A DNA stretch of 33,870 nt from Rubripirellula sp. (GCA_012270065.1 JAAXJB010000082.1:69379-103248); one strand, 5' to 3'; positions 25,945 through 33,806 are shown, counted from the first letter of the stretch. Notes: a model not told the origin generated them from the sequence alone. Numbers and translations are program-made.

Positions 25945-27350
25945 TCCGCCACAGGTTCCGTGTTCGCTGGAATCTCGGAGTTTGCGATTGCCGCGTTGAT
26001 GTTGGTTGCCAATACCGGCAGTTGGGAATCGCTGACGGTTCGGAGGTCCAGTATCAGGGAATCATCAGTGACGCGTGTTTGAACTGGGGTTTCACCAGTT
26101 CGCAGGTGTCGGGCAAGGTGGTGGGGTGGGAAACCAGTTATTTGAACCGCGAAGCTTGCCAGATTGAAACCCGGAACGGACCCGCCACCTACCTGTGACT
26201 CGCATGGAATTAATTTTGCGACGTCTGGATGATTGATCCGGGAAATCAGCGTTTCACAGCGTTGTCTGATCGTATCTGGATTCGTGGTAATCATCTGCAA
26301 GGTGGGTAACTCGGTCAGTGCCTTGCCGGAAAGATGGATTTCTGTCGTGGCCTCCAGGGCAGCAAGAGTCAGTTTGTCAACTCGCATGGCACGCATGATG
26401 GGGCTACGCCGAAGTTTTTCGATCCATCGTTTTTTCCCGACCAGAATTCCAGCTTGTGGACCACCGAAAAGTTTGTCGCCGCTGAACAACGAGATGTCTG
26501 CACCCGACCGCACGCTATCAATGACGTTTGGTTCCTCTAATCCATATGGGGTCATGTCGATCATGGATCCACTTCCCAGGTCATCAATCACAGCGACCGA
26601 ATCGGGACGCTCCATTTGGACGAGCTCATCAATGCCAGGTTCGGTTACAAATCCAGAGAGGCTGAAGTTGCTCCGGTGGACGCGAATCACGGCACCAGTG
26701 TTTTCATTCACTGCAGCTTCGTAATCTCGCAGGTAGGTCCGGTTAGTCGTTCCAACTTCACGCAAAGTCACGCCTGCTGCCCTGAATACATCTGGCAAGC
26801 GAAAGCCACCACCAATCTCGACCAGTTGTCCGCGTGATACCACCACTTCCTGTCCGGCAGCGAGCGCTTGCAATACCAGAACAGTGGCGGCGGCGCAGTT
26901 GTTCACAACCAAAGCATCTTCTGCCCCGGTAAGTTCGGCTAACAAAGCCATCACCCGATGACCGCGTTTGCTGCGGCGCCCGGATTCAAGATCAAGTTCG
27001 ACATTGGTGTAACGTGAGGCGTTCTCTGCGGCTCGAATGGCCTGTTCCGGCATCGGCGAACGACCGAGATTGGTGTGCAAAACCACTCCTGTAGCGTTGA
27101 TCACCGGTTGTAGCCGCTGACCGAGATCAGCGTTTGCCTTGTGTAACACACGATCCACAATCCACCCAGTCAAGCATGTGTTGATGGCAAGTTGGTCCTT
27201 GAGCAGATGCTCGCGACATTCCTGCACAACTTCTCTTACCCAGGTGGTGATCTGTGCCTGGGTAACATGATCACGCAGGTTCACTACATTCTCGTGTCGC
27301 AAAAGCACATCAACTGATGGAAGGGCTCTTAATCGCTCACTGTTTGTCAC
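25941..27350 (-). CDS. selA: L-seryl-tRNA(Sec) selenium transferase
   Basis: SelA is the PLP-dependent enzyme that converts Ser-tRNA(Sec) to Sec-tRNA(Sec) using selenophosphate. The 469 residues match the family. The N-terminal domain (LPSVDVLL) is followed by PVINATGVVLHTNLGRSPM (83-101) and YTNVELDLESGRRSKRGHR, typical of bacterial SelA. The PLP lysine is Lys293 in SLFSGDKLFGGPQAGILVG, matching Lys295 of E. coli. It is the middle gene of the operon: its ATG overlaps the selB stop by 4 bases, and its stop overlaps the selD-fusion start by 4 bases. Confidence 0.98.
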   Translation of the reverse strand: MTNSERLRALPSVDVLLRHENVVNLRDHVTQAQITTWVREVVQECREHLLKDQLAINTCLTGWIVDRVLHKANADLGQRLQPVINATGVVLHTNLGRSPMPEQAIRAAENASRYTNVELDLESGRRSKRGHRVMALLAELTGAEDALVVNNCAAATVLVLQALAAGQEVVVSRGQLVEIGGGFRLPDVFRAAGVTLREVGTTNRTYLRDYEAAVNENTGAVIRVHRSNFSLSGFVTEPGIDELVQMERPDSVAVIDDLGSGSMIDMTPYGLEEPNVIDSVRSGADISLFSGDKLFGGPQAGILVGKKRWIEKLRRSPIMRAMRVDKLTLAALEATTEIHLSGKALTELPTLQMITTNPDTIRQRCETLISRINHPDVAKLIPCESQVGGGSVPGFNLASFAVQITGFPPHHLARHLRTGETPVQTRVTDDSLILDLRTVSDSQLPVLATNINAAIANSEIPANTEPVAE

Positions 27351-29269
27351 GGTTGATGGTCCGCCTTTTCCGGAGAAGAATGTTGTGGCATGTTTCTACC
27401 TTGAACGCGTATGTCACCGTTGCGAACTGTAATCTGCGAGTTATCGCAAAATTCCAGCAAAGGAATTGCATGTTTGCGGGTAATGCCCCAATGATCGCGT
27501 ATTTCGGCTACTGATCGTTCGGGGCCGTCCGTGAACAATTCCAGGAGTTCTCCACACAGCATTTCAAATGATTGTTGTGAAATGAAGAACCCGTGTCCAA
27601 GATCGATCAGGATACGTTGTTGGGTTGCAAATCTTATCAGCGACGCAACGGCATCGGTTGTGCTGTCCAGAGCAGTTGCAGCCTCCTTGAGGGTTGGAGG
27701 TTTACGTTGTTGCTCGTAAAGAGAGAGCAGCTGATTCATGCGGTTGAGTTGTTTTTTTGACAGGATTGTTTTTTCTGATGGCACTGCGATCATGCGATTG
27801 ACACGCACGATCTTTTTTTCCTTGACGAGATTGTTGAGAACGCCCTGCGTTGTTCCCGCGGACGCGATTGGGATGGCACGCTGAATCACTGACTGTTCGT
27901 CCAGCCAGGCGTCGTCCATCGATTCTGCCTGAGATGTCAACAAATTGATCACGAACGTGGACAGCCGAGCCAGAAGAGAAGGTGACGTGAGCGTTTTTCC
28001 GTCTGTTGAGACGATTGTTCCGTCCTGGATGCAGGATTCGGTTGCCGACTGAAGCTGCGAACCATCAAGACCCACAACGGTTTTCAGATCCAGTGACGCG
28101 GGTGAACATTCACCGAAAAATTCGACCCATGCCGTTAAACGTTGCTGTGGCGATGCGTCGCAAAGCTGCTTGCCGAGTTTGAGGAGCCTTGTGGTCTGTT
28201 TTGATGCTGGCTTTACTGTTCCAAGAATACGACCGCCAGCAAACGAACCCACTGGATACGGTTTTCTGAACAGACAACTCTGGCCATGCGTGGCAACAAC
28301 GGGCTGTTCAACATCCACGATGACGACTTCTTTTCCAGACGCCGGTATTGTCTTCGGGCCGAATAGCCGCGCGGAGGTTGCACTGGTTGCTGTGTGGAAC
28401 TGAATCGTGGTGGGGCACTTGACTTCCGTTGCATCAACGAATGTTTTCAATTCAACCAGTAATCGGCTTGCAGGCACGTGTGTGTCTGTTGCAACCAGTT
28501 CATCTCCACGGGCAATCTCCGAGGCGGAAACTCCTGTTAGATTCAAAGCGGTCCGAACACCGATTTGTGAGCGTTGTTCGTGAATGCCGTGCACTTCGAT
28601 TTCGCGTACTCGCACCAATTGGCCCGTTCGGGCGATTTGAAGCTGGTCACCAATCTGAAGAACACCGCTCCAAGGGGAACCCGCTGCAACACAGCCACGT
28701 CCTTCAACGGTAAATACACGGTCGATTGGCATTCGGAAGTGACCCGATGAACTCCGCTTTGTTTTTCTCGCCATGCTGGAAAAAAGAGCTCGCAACTCGT
28801 CGAGACCCTCTCCAGTGACTGACGAAAGAGGAACTCTCGGGACATTTTCAAAACCGAATTCTGCCAGGAAAAGATCCAGTTCCTCCGACAGTTCCAGCGT
28901 GTTCTTGTTTTCAACAAGATCTACACGTGACATCGCGACAATCAACTTGGTGATGCCCAGCGATTGCAGAATCGCCGCGTGTTCCAAAGTCTGTGCCTGA
29001 ATACCCTGATCGCATGCCACGACCAGTAAACCAATGTCTACCGCTGAAACACCTGCAAGCAGATTGCCAATGTACTTCTGGTGGCCGGGTGCATCGATGA
29101 GCGCGTACTGGTCAGAGCCATCGCTGAACGTAGCAAATCCCAGGTCAATGGTGATCCCACGACGTTTTTCCTCCGGGTGGCTGTCCGTATCGACGCCCGT
29201 CAAAGCCGCAACCAGCGAGGTTTTCCCGTGGTCAATGTGGCCGATCACGCCAATGATGGTGTAGCTCAT
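27347..29269 (-). CDS. selB: Selenocysteine-specific translation elongation factor SelB
   Basis: SelB is the EF-Tu-like GTPase that carries Sec-tRNA(Sec) to UGA codons marked by a SECIS hairpin. From ATG 29269 it has 640 residues. G1 is GHIDHGKT (10-17), switch I is EEKRRGITIDLGF, and G3 is DAPGH (59-63). The usual [NT]KxD of G4 reads SRVD (114-117), Lys being replaced by Arg. Beta-barrel domains follow (FRMPIDRVFTVEGRGCVAAG), and the C-terminal 250 residues are winged-helix repeats that bind SECIS, ending EIRDHWGITRKHAIPLLEFC. The frame is open upstream to 29377, but the family conserved start is MSYTIIGVIGHIDHGKT, so I use it; its binding site is weak. It is the first gene of selB-selA-selD. 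Confidence 0.97.
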   Translation of the reverse strand: MSYTIIGVIGHIDHGKTSLVAALTGVDTDSHPEEKRRGITIDLGFATFSDGSDQYALIDAPGHQKYIGNLLAGVSAVDIGLLVVACDQGIQAQTLEHAAILQSLGITKLIVAMSRVDLVENKNTLELSEELDLFLAEFGFENVPRVPLSSVTGEGLDELRALFSSMARKTKRSSSGHFRMPIDRVFTVEGRGCVAAGSPWSGVLQIGDQLQIARTGQLVRVREIEVHGIHEQRSQIGVRTALNLTGVSASEIARGDELVATDTHVPASRLLVELKTFVDATEVKCPTTIQFHTATSATSARLFGPKTIPASGKEVVIVDVEQPVVATHGQSCLFRKPYPVGSFAGGRILGTVKPASKQTTRLLKLGKQLCDASPQQRLTAWVEFFGECSPASLDLKTVVGLDGSQLQSATESCIQDGTIVSTDGKTLTSPSLLARLSTFVINLLTSQAESMDDAWLDEQSVIQRAIPIASAGTTQGVLNNLVKEKKIVRVNRMIAVPSEKTILSKKQLNRMNQLLSLYEQQRKPPTLKEAATALDSTTDAVASLIRFATQQRILIDLGHGFFISQQSFEMLCGELLELFTDGPERSVAEIRDHWGITRKHAIPLLEFCDNSQITVRNGDIRVQGRNMPQHSSPEKADHQP

Positions 29270-29423
29270 CGAACGATGCTCGAGATCAGAGATTGGAAGC
29301 TTGGCATGAGACAGATTTTCTGCGGGCGCATTTTGACGGAACCAAACCCGACTCGCTAGGACCACCATCGACGCCATTGCTTGAGACCCCCAGAAACAGC
29401 AGGAGTTCTCGGCACGGGACCAG

Positions 29424-29451
29424 TTGACACCGCCACCGCCGGGACTAGACT
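29424..29451 (+). promoter_or_regulatory. Near-consensus promoter for the gene at 29478
   Basis: A perfect -35 TTGACA (29424-29429), a 16-base spacer and a -10 TAGACT (29446-29451, four of six consensus bases) point to transcription starting around 29457-29459. That would leave only about 20 bases of leader before ATG 29478. Confidence 0.6.
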
Positions 29452-29455
29452 AGCG

Positions 29456-29478
29456 TTATTGAGAATCGTTCGCAATAA
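29456..29478. promoter_or_regulatory. Fur-like 23-bp dyad over the predicted transcription start
   Basis: An imperfect palindrome has half-site TTATTGnGAA mirrored as TTCnCAATAA around three central bases; the core is TTGAGAATCGTTCGCAA. It starts about where transcription should begin and reaches the A of ATG 29478, an ideal repressor position. The core resembles Fur-family operators of the GAGAATnnTTC type. The regulator is inferred; the symmetry is seen directly. Confidence 0.45.
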
Positions 29479-29864
29479 TGGCTTCTTCCGCTCGCATCTT
29501 TGATTTCCTTTCACCCGATGGGCAATCGCGGATCTGCGCCAACGAGGTGTTCACTTTGCCAAAAGAAACTGTCCTGAATGTTTTTCCGAGTGACGACGAT
29601 CGTAACAGGTTGGTCGTGGCTGTCCGTCAGGATGAGGATCGCTCTGCTAGCCAACTTGTTCTCCGGCAGGAAACGTTTGCGGAGGACGTGGGCTGGTACG
29701 AGCAGAGTTGTGTTGCCATTGAGCCCAATCAGGTAGCGATGCTGAAGATGGCACTCACTAACCCACTTTCAAATGCGCATGATCCAAAGCGCAGTCCGGC
29801 CTCCGTATCTCGCCTACCCGCAATCGTGCAGTTTGAATCGGGTTCTGCCGGAAACGCGGGATAG
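29478..29864 (+). CDS. Hypothetical protein divergent from selB
   Basis: I do not recognise this 128-residue soluble protein. It has no signal peptide or membrane segment. Visible features are an N-terminal SARIFDFLSPDGQSRICANE, a Val/Leu-rich RNRLVVAVRQDEDRSASQLV, then RQETFAEDVGWYEQSCVAIE with Cys near residue 81, then PNQVAMLKMAL. The C-terminal 35 residues are low complexity (Pro/Ser/Ala/Gly). Composition and alternating hydrophobicity look genuine. A strong promoter and an operator-like dyad lie immediately upstream. It is divergent from the sel operon with about 210 bases between the starts, so shared regulation is possible but unproven. Confidence 0.6.
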   Translation: MASSARIFDFLSPDGQSRICANEVFTLPKETVLNVFPSDDDRNRLVVAVRQDEDRSASQLVLRQETFAEDVGWYEQSCVAIEPNQVAMLKMALTNPLSNAHDPKRSPASVSRLPAIVQFESGSAGNAG

Positions 29865-29994
29865 CACTCACCCGGCACGGACCGCTGACGGTTGTTGACT
29901 TCGGGTTGGTAGGCAGTTGATTCCATACAGGAATTCAGCCTCGATCAAATGCAGATTCATTTGATCGGATTGTTAAGTGCAATTGCAGGCTGCT

Positions 29995-30051
29995 CAGACC
30001 CGAGGTGGGAGTTCAGACCCGAGGTGAGAGTTCAGACTCGAGGTGAGATCT
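29995..30051. repeat. Three tandem copies of a 19-bp intergenic repeat
   Basis: The unit CAGACCCGAGGTGGGAGTT is repeated at 29995, 30014 and 30033. The second copy differs by one base and the third by a few, mostly at its end. It lies outside any gene. Confidence 0.85.
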
Positions 30052-30137
30052 GAGCGATTCTGTTTGCAATCGAGTCCAGGTGCACGTGCAAAGGATAAAC
30101 TGCAGGAAGCAACCATTGGGTAGCCCCAGTCCCCGAT

Positions 30138-30161
30138 TCCCGGTTAAAAGCCCGGGATTTT
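30138..30161 (+). terminator. Terminator-like hairpin
   Basis: TCCCGG (30138-30143) pairs with CCGGGA (30152-30157) around an A-rich loop and is followed by TTTT. The stem is short. It could end the transcript of the hypothetical gene 270 bases upstream. The same stem lies about 30 bases past the stop of the ferritin-like gene on the other strand, but there it has no T tract. Confidence 0.45.
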
Positions 30162-30190
30162 CGAATGATCCTGACAAGCCAACAATTGGC

Positions 30191-30643
30191 TCAAGCGGTT
30201 TTCAAGACCGGAGTTGTCGCGACGCTTGAGCCGGAACTGCGGAGCAGTTTTGTGTACTCGTCAACGCCTTCCTGTTCCTCATTAAGAATGTCTTCCAGGA
30301 ACACAACGAGCGGTTTGTTGTCACCGGCAAGTTCGATTGCTTTGCTGTACATTTCCACGGCTTTGGCCTCGAATGCCAGGCTGAACGCAAAGATTTCTTG
30401 AAGATCTCGGGACTGCTGGATCTCGTTTCTTGTTGCAACAGGGACACCACCCAGAGCAACGATCTTGTCACCGATCAGACGTGCATGTCCGAATGACTCC
30501 TTGGCATCGCCTTCGAATTTTTCCGCGTAAACCTCTCGCCACACGCCTTCGAGTATGAAGCTTGCCTGTGAGTACTGGGCAACGCCGGTCCATTCATGCT
30601 TCAGGATTTCATTCAGGTGGTCGATGAGAGTTTGGTCGGCCAT
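30191..30643 (-). CDS. Ferritin-like (bacterioferritin/Dps superfamily) protein
   Basis: This 150-residue protein is a predicted four-helix-bundle di-iron protein for iron oxidation and storage or oxidative-stress protection. It starts LIDHLNEILKHEWTGVAQY, like helix A of bacterioferritin with Glu17 as a ligand. Helix B has Glu49-x3-His53 (DAKESFGHARLIGDKI), helix C has Glu92 (LAFEAKAVEMY), and helix D has LEDILNEEQEGVDEY. In bacterioferritin helix D reads DEExH; here the position of the His ligand is Glu125, so one di-iron ligand differs. The Met that binds haem in bacterioferritin is not evident. It is monocistronic, convergent with the hypothetical gene. Exact subfamily is uncertain. Confidence 0.85.
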   Translation of the reverse strand: MADQTLIDHLNEILKHEWTGVAQYSQASFILEGVWREVYAEKFEGDAKESFGHARLIGDKIVALGGVPVATRNEIQQSRDLQEIFAFSLAFEAKAVEMYSKAIELAGDNKPLVVFLEDILNEEQEGVDEYTKLLRSSGSSVATTPVLKTA

Positions 30644-31011
30644 GATCTGTGTCTCTTAACGTGGATATAAACTACTGGTGTGAGCTATCAGGCTCGCAGG
30701 CGCTCCATTTTCCCCTGCGATGGGCGAAGATAGCCGGTATGGTCACACGATAAAACACCAATTGGGGACTGAAATCCGGTTGAATCCCAATAATTGTTGG
30801 GTTTCGTAGATATCTGTCTTCTGCAGGAATCGGGTCTGATTCGAGGATTTCCACGCGGTTTCCAGCCGCCGGTAATATTTTCCCTGAAGCTGGTGCTCTG
30901 CCATGCATGCAGAATTCACCCGCCATTCTGCTTGCTTGCTGACGATCGTCGTTTGGTTTCAGTTTTTTTGACGGCAGCGCCAGACGCTGCCGGCGAACTG
31001 TGTGGCGTGAT
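30644..31011. other. Intergenic region upstream of the ferritin-like gene
   Basis: This 368-base gap lies between the ferritin-like start and the polyketide synthase stop, and should hold the ferritin promoter. I see no Fur-like dyad comparable with the one at 29456, and no supported gene. A perfect hairpin near the PKS end is listed separately. Confidence 0.55.
30972..30992 (-). terminator. Hairpin just after the type III PKS gene
   Basis: CGGCAGCG (30972-30979) and CGCTGCCG (30985-30992) form a perfect 8-bp GC-rich stem with loop CCAGA, 19 bases beyond the PKS stop. On the minus strand it is followed by an A-rich rather than U-rich run, so it is not a classical intrinsic terminator. Confidence 0.4.
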
Positions 31012-32190
31012 TTATCGGATCAATGAAACTTCAATTTCCAGCCCCGGACCGAATCCGAGCATCAGCCATGGTTTGGGTTGATTCAGTTTTACGAATGTTT
31101 CAAGAATGAAGATCATCGTGGCAGAACTCATGTTGCCATGTTCCGACAGGATGCTGCGAGAACCATTCAATTGCTCCCCCGACAGGGAAAGTGCATTTTC
31201 GACCGCCGACAGGATTCTTGTTCCTCCAGGATGAACCGCCCAGCCACCAATGCTTTCGATCTCTTCGTCATGTTGCGCCAGAAAACCGGCTAGATATTCT
31301 TTGAGATGTTGTTCAATCAAGGCAGGGACGCTTGCGGACAGTGTCATCTGATAGCCATGATCACCGATGGACCATGTCATCGCATCCCTGCTATCGGGAA
31401 CAAGAGAAGATCCGGTGTTTTCAATGAAACCAACCGGACAAAGCGACTGCGGGTTGCCAGTTCCGGGAGGATCAGAACTGCTTTTCCTCGCGGAGGAATC
31501 TTCAAGTATCAGAGCCGCTGATCCGTCGGCAAAGATCGCATTGCTGACCAGATGGTCGCTAAGCATTCCGTATTGATAATGGAGGCTGCAGATCTCTACG
31601 CAGCACAGGAGAACTTTGGCTTGCCTTTGGGCGGCAAGGATACCTCTTGCGGCACGGAGACCGTTGATTGCCGCATGGCATCCCATGAAGCCGACATGAA
31701 TCCGTTGTGTTGTTGGTGGGAGCTGCAGCTGATCAATCAACGCGATATCAATTCCGGGCGCATTGAATCCCGTGCAGGAAACTGTGATCAAGTGGGTGAT
31801 CGCATCGCACTCAAGTCCGCTGGATTCCAAGGCCGCCCGTGCAGCTTGTTCGGCTAGAAGTGGCGCTTCGATTCGATAGCGGTCGTTGCGTGTTTGCGTG
31901 CTGGGTCCGCGGTCATCAACGCTTTCGGCTGGCGTGTAAAAGTCGTTGTATATCTGTGATTCAGCTGGCCCGTCCAGCAAGACGCTGCCGCGTTGGTTGA
32001 TCCCGGTGCGGCGATAGAGTGCCTTCACTTTTCGCGCATCATTTGCAGGCACAGCCGATATCCGAGTTGCAAATTCGGCGCTCGCCTGGTGATTCGCCTG
32101 ATGACGGGGGGTCGCTGTTCCCAAACCAGTGATCAGCGCCCCGGAGTAACCAGACAGACGGGATTTTCGTGACAGGAATTCATTGGACAT
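31012..32190 (-). CDS. Type III polyketide synthase (chalcone/stilbene synthase family)
   Basis: This 392-residue homodimeric ketosynthase extends an acyl-CoA starter with malonyl-CoA and cyclises the product, often to pyrones or alkylresorcinols in bacteria. The catalytic triad is present: Cys171 in GFMGCHAAINGL, His320 in GGWAVHPGGTRIL, and Asn353 in SEHGNMSSATM. The C-terminal GFGPGLEIE motif is intact, and ITVSCTGFNAPGID marks the N-terminal half. Starter specificity cannot be read. Bacterial type III PKS genes often sit beside a methyltransferase or oxidoreductase, but here the neighbours are a sulfatase upstream (72-base gap, same strand) and a ferritin-like gene, so the tailoring partners are not visible. 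The ATG is preceded by a distant AGGA only. Confidence 0.95.
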   Translation of the reverse strand: MSNEFLSRKSRLSGYSGALITGLGTATPRHQANHQASAEFATRISAVPANDARKVKALYRRTGINQRGSVLLDGPAESQIYNDFYTPAESVDDRGPSTQTRNDRYRIEAPLLAEQAARAALESSGLECDAITHLITVSCTGFNAPGIDIALIDQLQLPPTTQRIHVGFMGCHAAINGLRAARGILAAQRQAKVLLCCVEICSLHYQYGMLSDHLVSNAIFADGSAALILEDSSARKSSSDPPGTGNPQSLCPVGFIENTGSSLVPDSRDAMTWSIGDHGYQMTLSASVPALIEQHLKEYLAGFLAQHDEEIESIGGWAVHPGGTRILSAVENALSLSGEQLNGSRSILSEHGNMSSATMIFILETFVKLNQPKPWLMLGFGPGLEIEVSLIR

Positions 32191-32262
32191 CGGGCGTAGG
32201 ATCCTGACCTCAGTGATTCGCCCTGTGAAGCGGCACCATGTGCGTTTTGGTGATCGTGCTGT

Positions 32263-33630
32263 TCATTCGTATTTTGTCAGGACTTTTCGTTGGTCCACCG
32301 GATACCATGCCGAGATAGCCCCTGCCAGTTCGCTAACCAGTTCCGGATGGTCCTTGGCAAGATTTTTCGTTTCCGTGGGATCCTGTTTTAAATTGAACAG
32401 TTGAGGTCTGCGTTCCAGACGTGGATGCGTTGACTTGTAGCGATTGACCTCGCCATCGTAAGTCAAAAGCAATTTCCAGTCGCCTTGTATGCACCAACGG
32501 AAAAGAAGACTTGCCTGTGGGTTTTTGATGTCCGCTATGTCGTGAGCAAAACTCTCTCCAAAAATCCGTTTCCGCTCGATGTGGTCCCCGGATTCAAGTT
32601 CAGGGAGAAGATTCATGCCGGGCAAATCAAGTTGACCGGGTACAGGAACCTTCGCGCTGGCAATGATCGTTGGCACGATATCGAGGCTTGTGACAACTTC
32701 CGTGCGTTCGCCAGCCTTGATCTTACCCGGCCATCGGTACATGATCGGTGTGCGGATACCTCCTTCGTACGGCGTCTGCTTTGATCGAGGTGCATAACCT
32801 CTGGATGTGGGGCTCTGTATCCAGCCATTGTCGGTCACGTAAATCACAAGAGTATTCTCAGCGACCCCCTGATCATCAATGACGCCCAGCAATTCACCGC
32901 AGGTTTCATCAAACCACTCACACATCGCGTAGTAGCGTGCGACCGTGGTTGGTGTTTCTCCCTGATTGTATTTATCGAATAGTCGTTTGGGAGGATTGTG
33001 AGGTGTGTGGGGCAGGAACGGCGCGTACCAGAGGAAAAACGGCTTTTGCTTGTCGACGGCCATTTCAACAAATTCTTTGATTGGACCAATCCCTTCCCGA
33101 CCGATTTTGAGCCCGTCATCACCATGCCTGCCGCCTCGCTCGGGGAATCCGCGGGTCATGCCATGGGTAAATCCAACATTGCCGTAACTGCCTTCCCAGT
33201 GCTTCCCACTCTGATGACTGAGGTAGCCAACCGATCCCAGCAATTTTGGCACCGTTTGAAATTCATCCATGAACGAAATCAGCTCACCGCGTCGGTCTTG
33301 ATAAGTCTGTGAAGCCGGTGCAGCGTATTTCGGTGAAGGGTCGTTGCCAGTGATCCCGTGGGTGGAGGCGTAATGACCTGTGAGAAGGGTGGCCAAGGAA
33401 GGGCGGCATAACGCAGTGGGGACATACCCCCGGCGGAAAACTGCGCTCTGTCGCGCCAGTTTATCCAAGTGAGGAGTTTTGATCTGTTCATGCCCCATGA
33501 AGCCATAGTCAGTCCACGCCTGGTCATCTGATATGATCAGCACAATGTTGGGGTGCTGCTCGTTCGCAGGTGCGAGAGAACACGTCGCGAGGAATATCAG
33601 TGCGAAAAAACAGCTGGTTGTTGACTTCAT
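32263..33630 (-). CDS. Exported sulfatase (arylsulfatase family)
   Basis: This predicted sulfate ester hydrolase has 455 residues from ATG 33630. The start gives a signal peptide (MKSTTSCFFALIFLATCSLA), so it is exported; a longer frame to 33723 lacks one at its end. The metal-binding NIVLIISDDQAW has Asp35 and Asp36. The formylglycine site is Cys75 in ALCRPSLATLLTGHYASTHG, that is C-x-P-S-L where the classical motif is C-x-P-S-R. Further signatures are SGKHWEG (Lys143, His144), LPHTPHNPP (His208) and IYVTDNGW (Asp267, Asn268). Activation would need a formylglycine-generating enzyme, not in this window. Planctomycetes encode many such enzymes for sulfated algal polysaccharides. It is upstream of the PKS gene on the same strand; a functional link is not evident. 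Confidence 0.94.
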   Translation of the reverse strand: MKSTTSCFFALIFLATCSLAPANEQHPNIVLIISDDQAWTDYGFMGHEQIKTPHLDKLARQSAVFRRGYVPTALCRPSLATLLTGHYASTHGITGNDPSPKYAAPASQTYQDRRGELISFMDEFQTVPKLLGSVGYLSHQSGKHWEGSYGNVGFTHGMTRGFPERGGRHGDDGLKIGREGIGPIKEFVEMAVDKQKPFFLWYAPFLPHTPHNPPKRLFDKYNQGETPTTVARYYAMCEWFDETCGELLGVIDDQGVAENTLVIYVTDNGWIQSPTSRGYAPRSKQTPYEGGIRTPIMYRWPGKIKAGERTEVVTSLDIVPTIIASAKVPVPGQLDLPGMNLLPELESGDHIERKRIFGESFAHDIADIKNPQASLLFRWCIQGDWKLLLTYDGEVNRYKSTHPRLERRPQLFNLKQDPTETKNLAKDHPELVSELAGAISAWYPVDQRKVLTKYE

Positions 33631-33776
33631 GGTTGCCAGTTCGGGGATGCGGATTGGATCTGAGTACGCGTCTTTCGGGATTGACTGCCGTTGCCAAAAA
33701 GTGAGTGGAAGCGGAGCTTTCAAGTAGTCTCGGATTGTCTTCCGGTCGAGGATAGTCTCTGCACCATCACTCAGAC

Positions 33777-33806
33777 GCCCGATGAAATGATGCCCGATGA
33801 AATGTC
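33777..33806. repeat. Two tandem copies of a 15-bp intergenic repeat
   Basis: GCCCGATGAAATGAT (33777-33791) is followed by GCCCGATGAAATGTC (33792-33806), identical in 13 of 15 positions. It lies upstream of the sulfatase gene. The rest of 33631-33870 shows no gene. Confidence 0.75.

Larger units (their letters stand above)
29865..30190. other. Intergenic region with tandem repeats and a hairpin
   Basis: This gap lies between the hypothetical gene and the convergent ferritin-like gene. It contains three copies of a 19-base repeat (29995-30051), a 10-base palindrome TGCACGTGCA (30081-30090) and a terminator-like hairpin (30138-30161). I see no gene and no tRNA. Confidence 0.6.

Noticed and set aside
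29270-30190. A tRNA-Sec gene expected near the sel operon.
   Set aside because: I scanned both strands for a T-loop motif with a suitable acceptor stem and a UCA anticodon and found none, here or in the other gaps.
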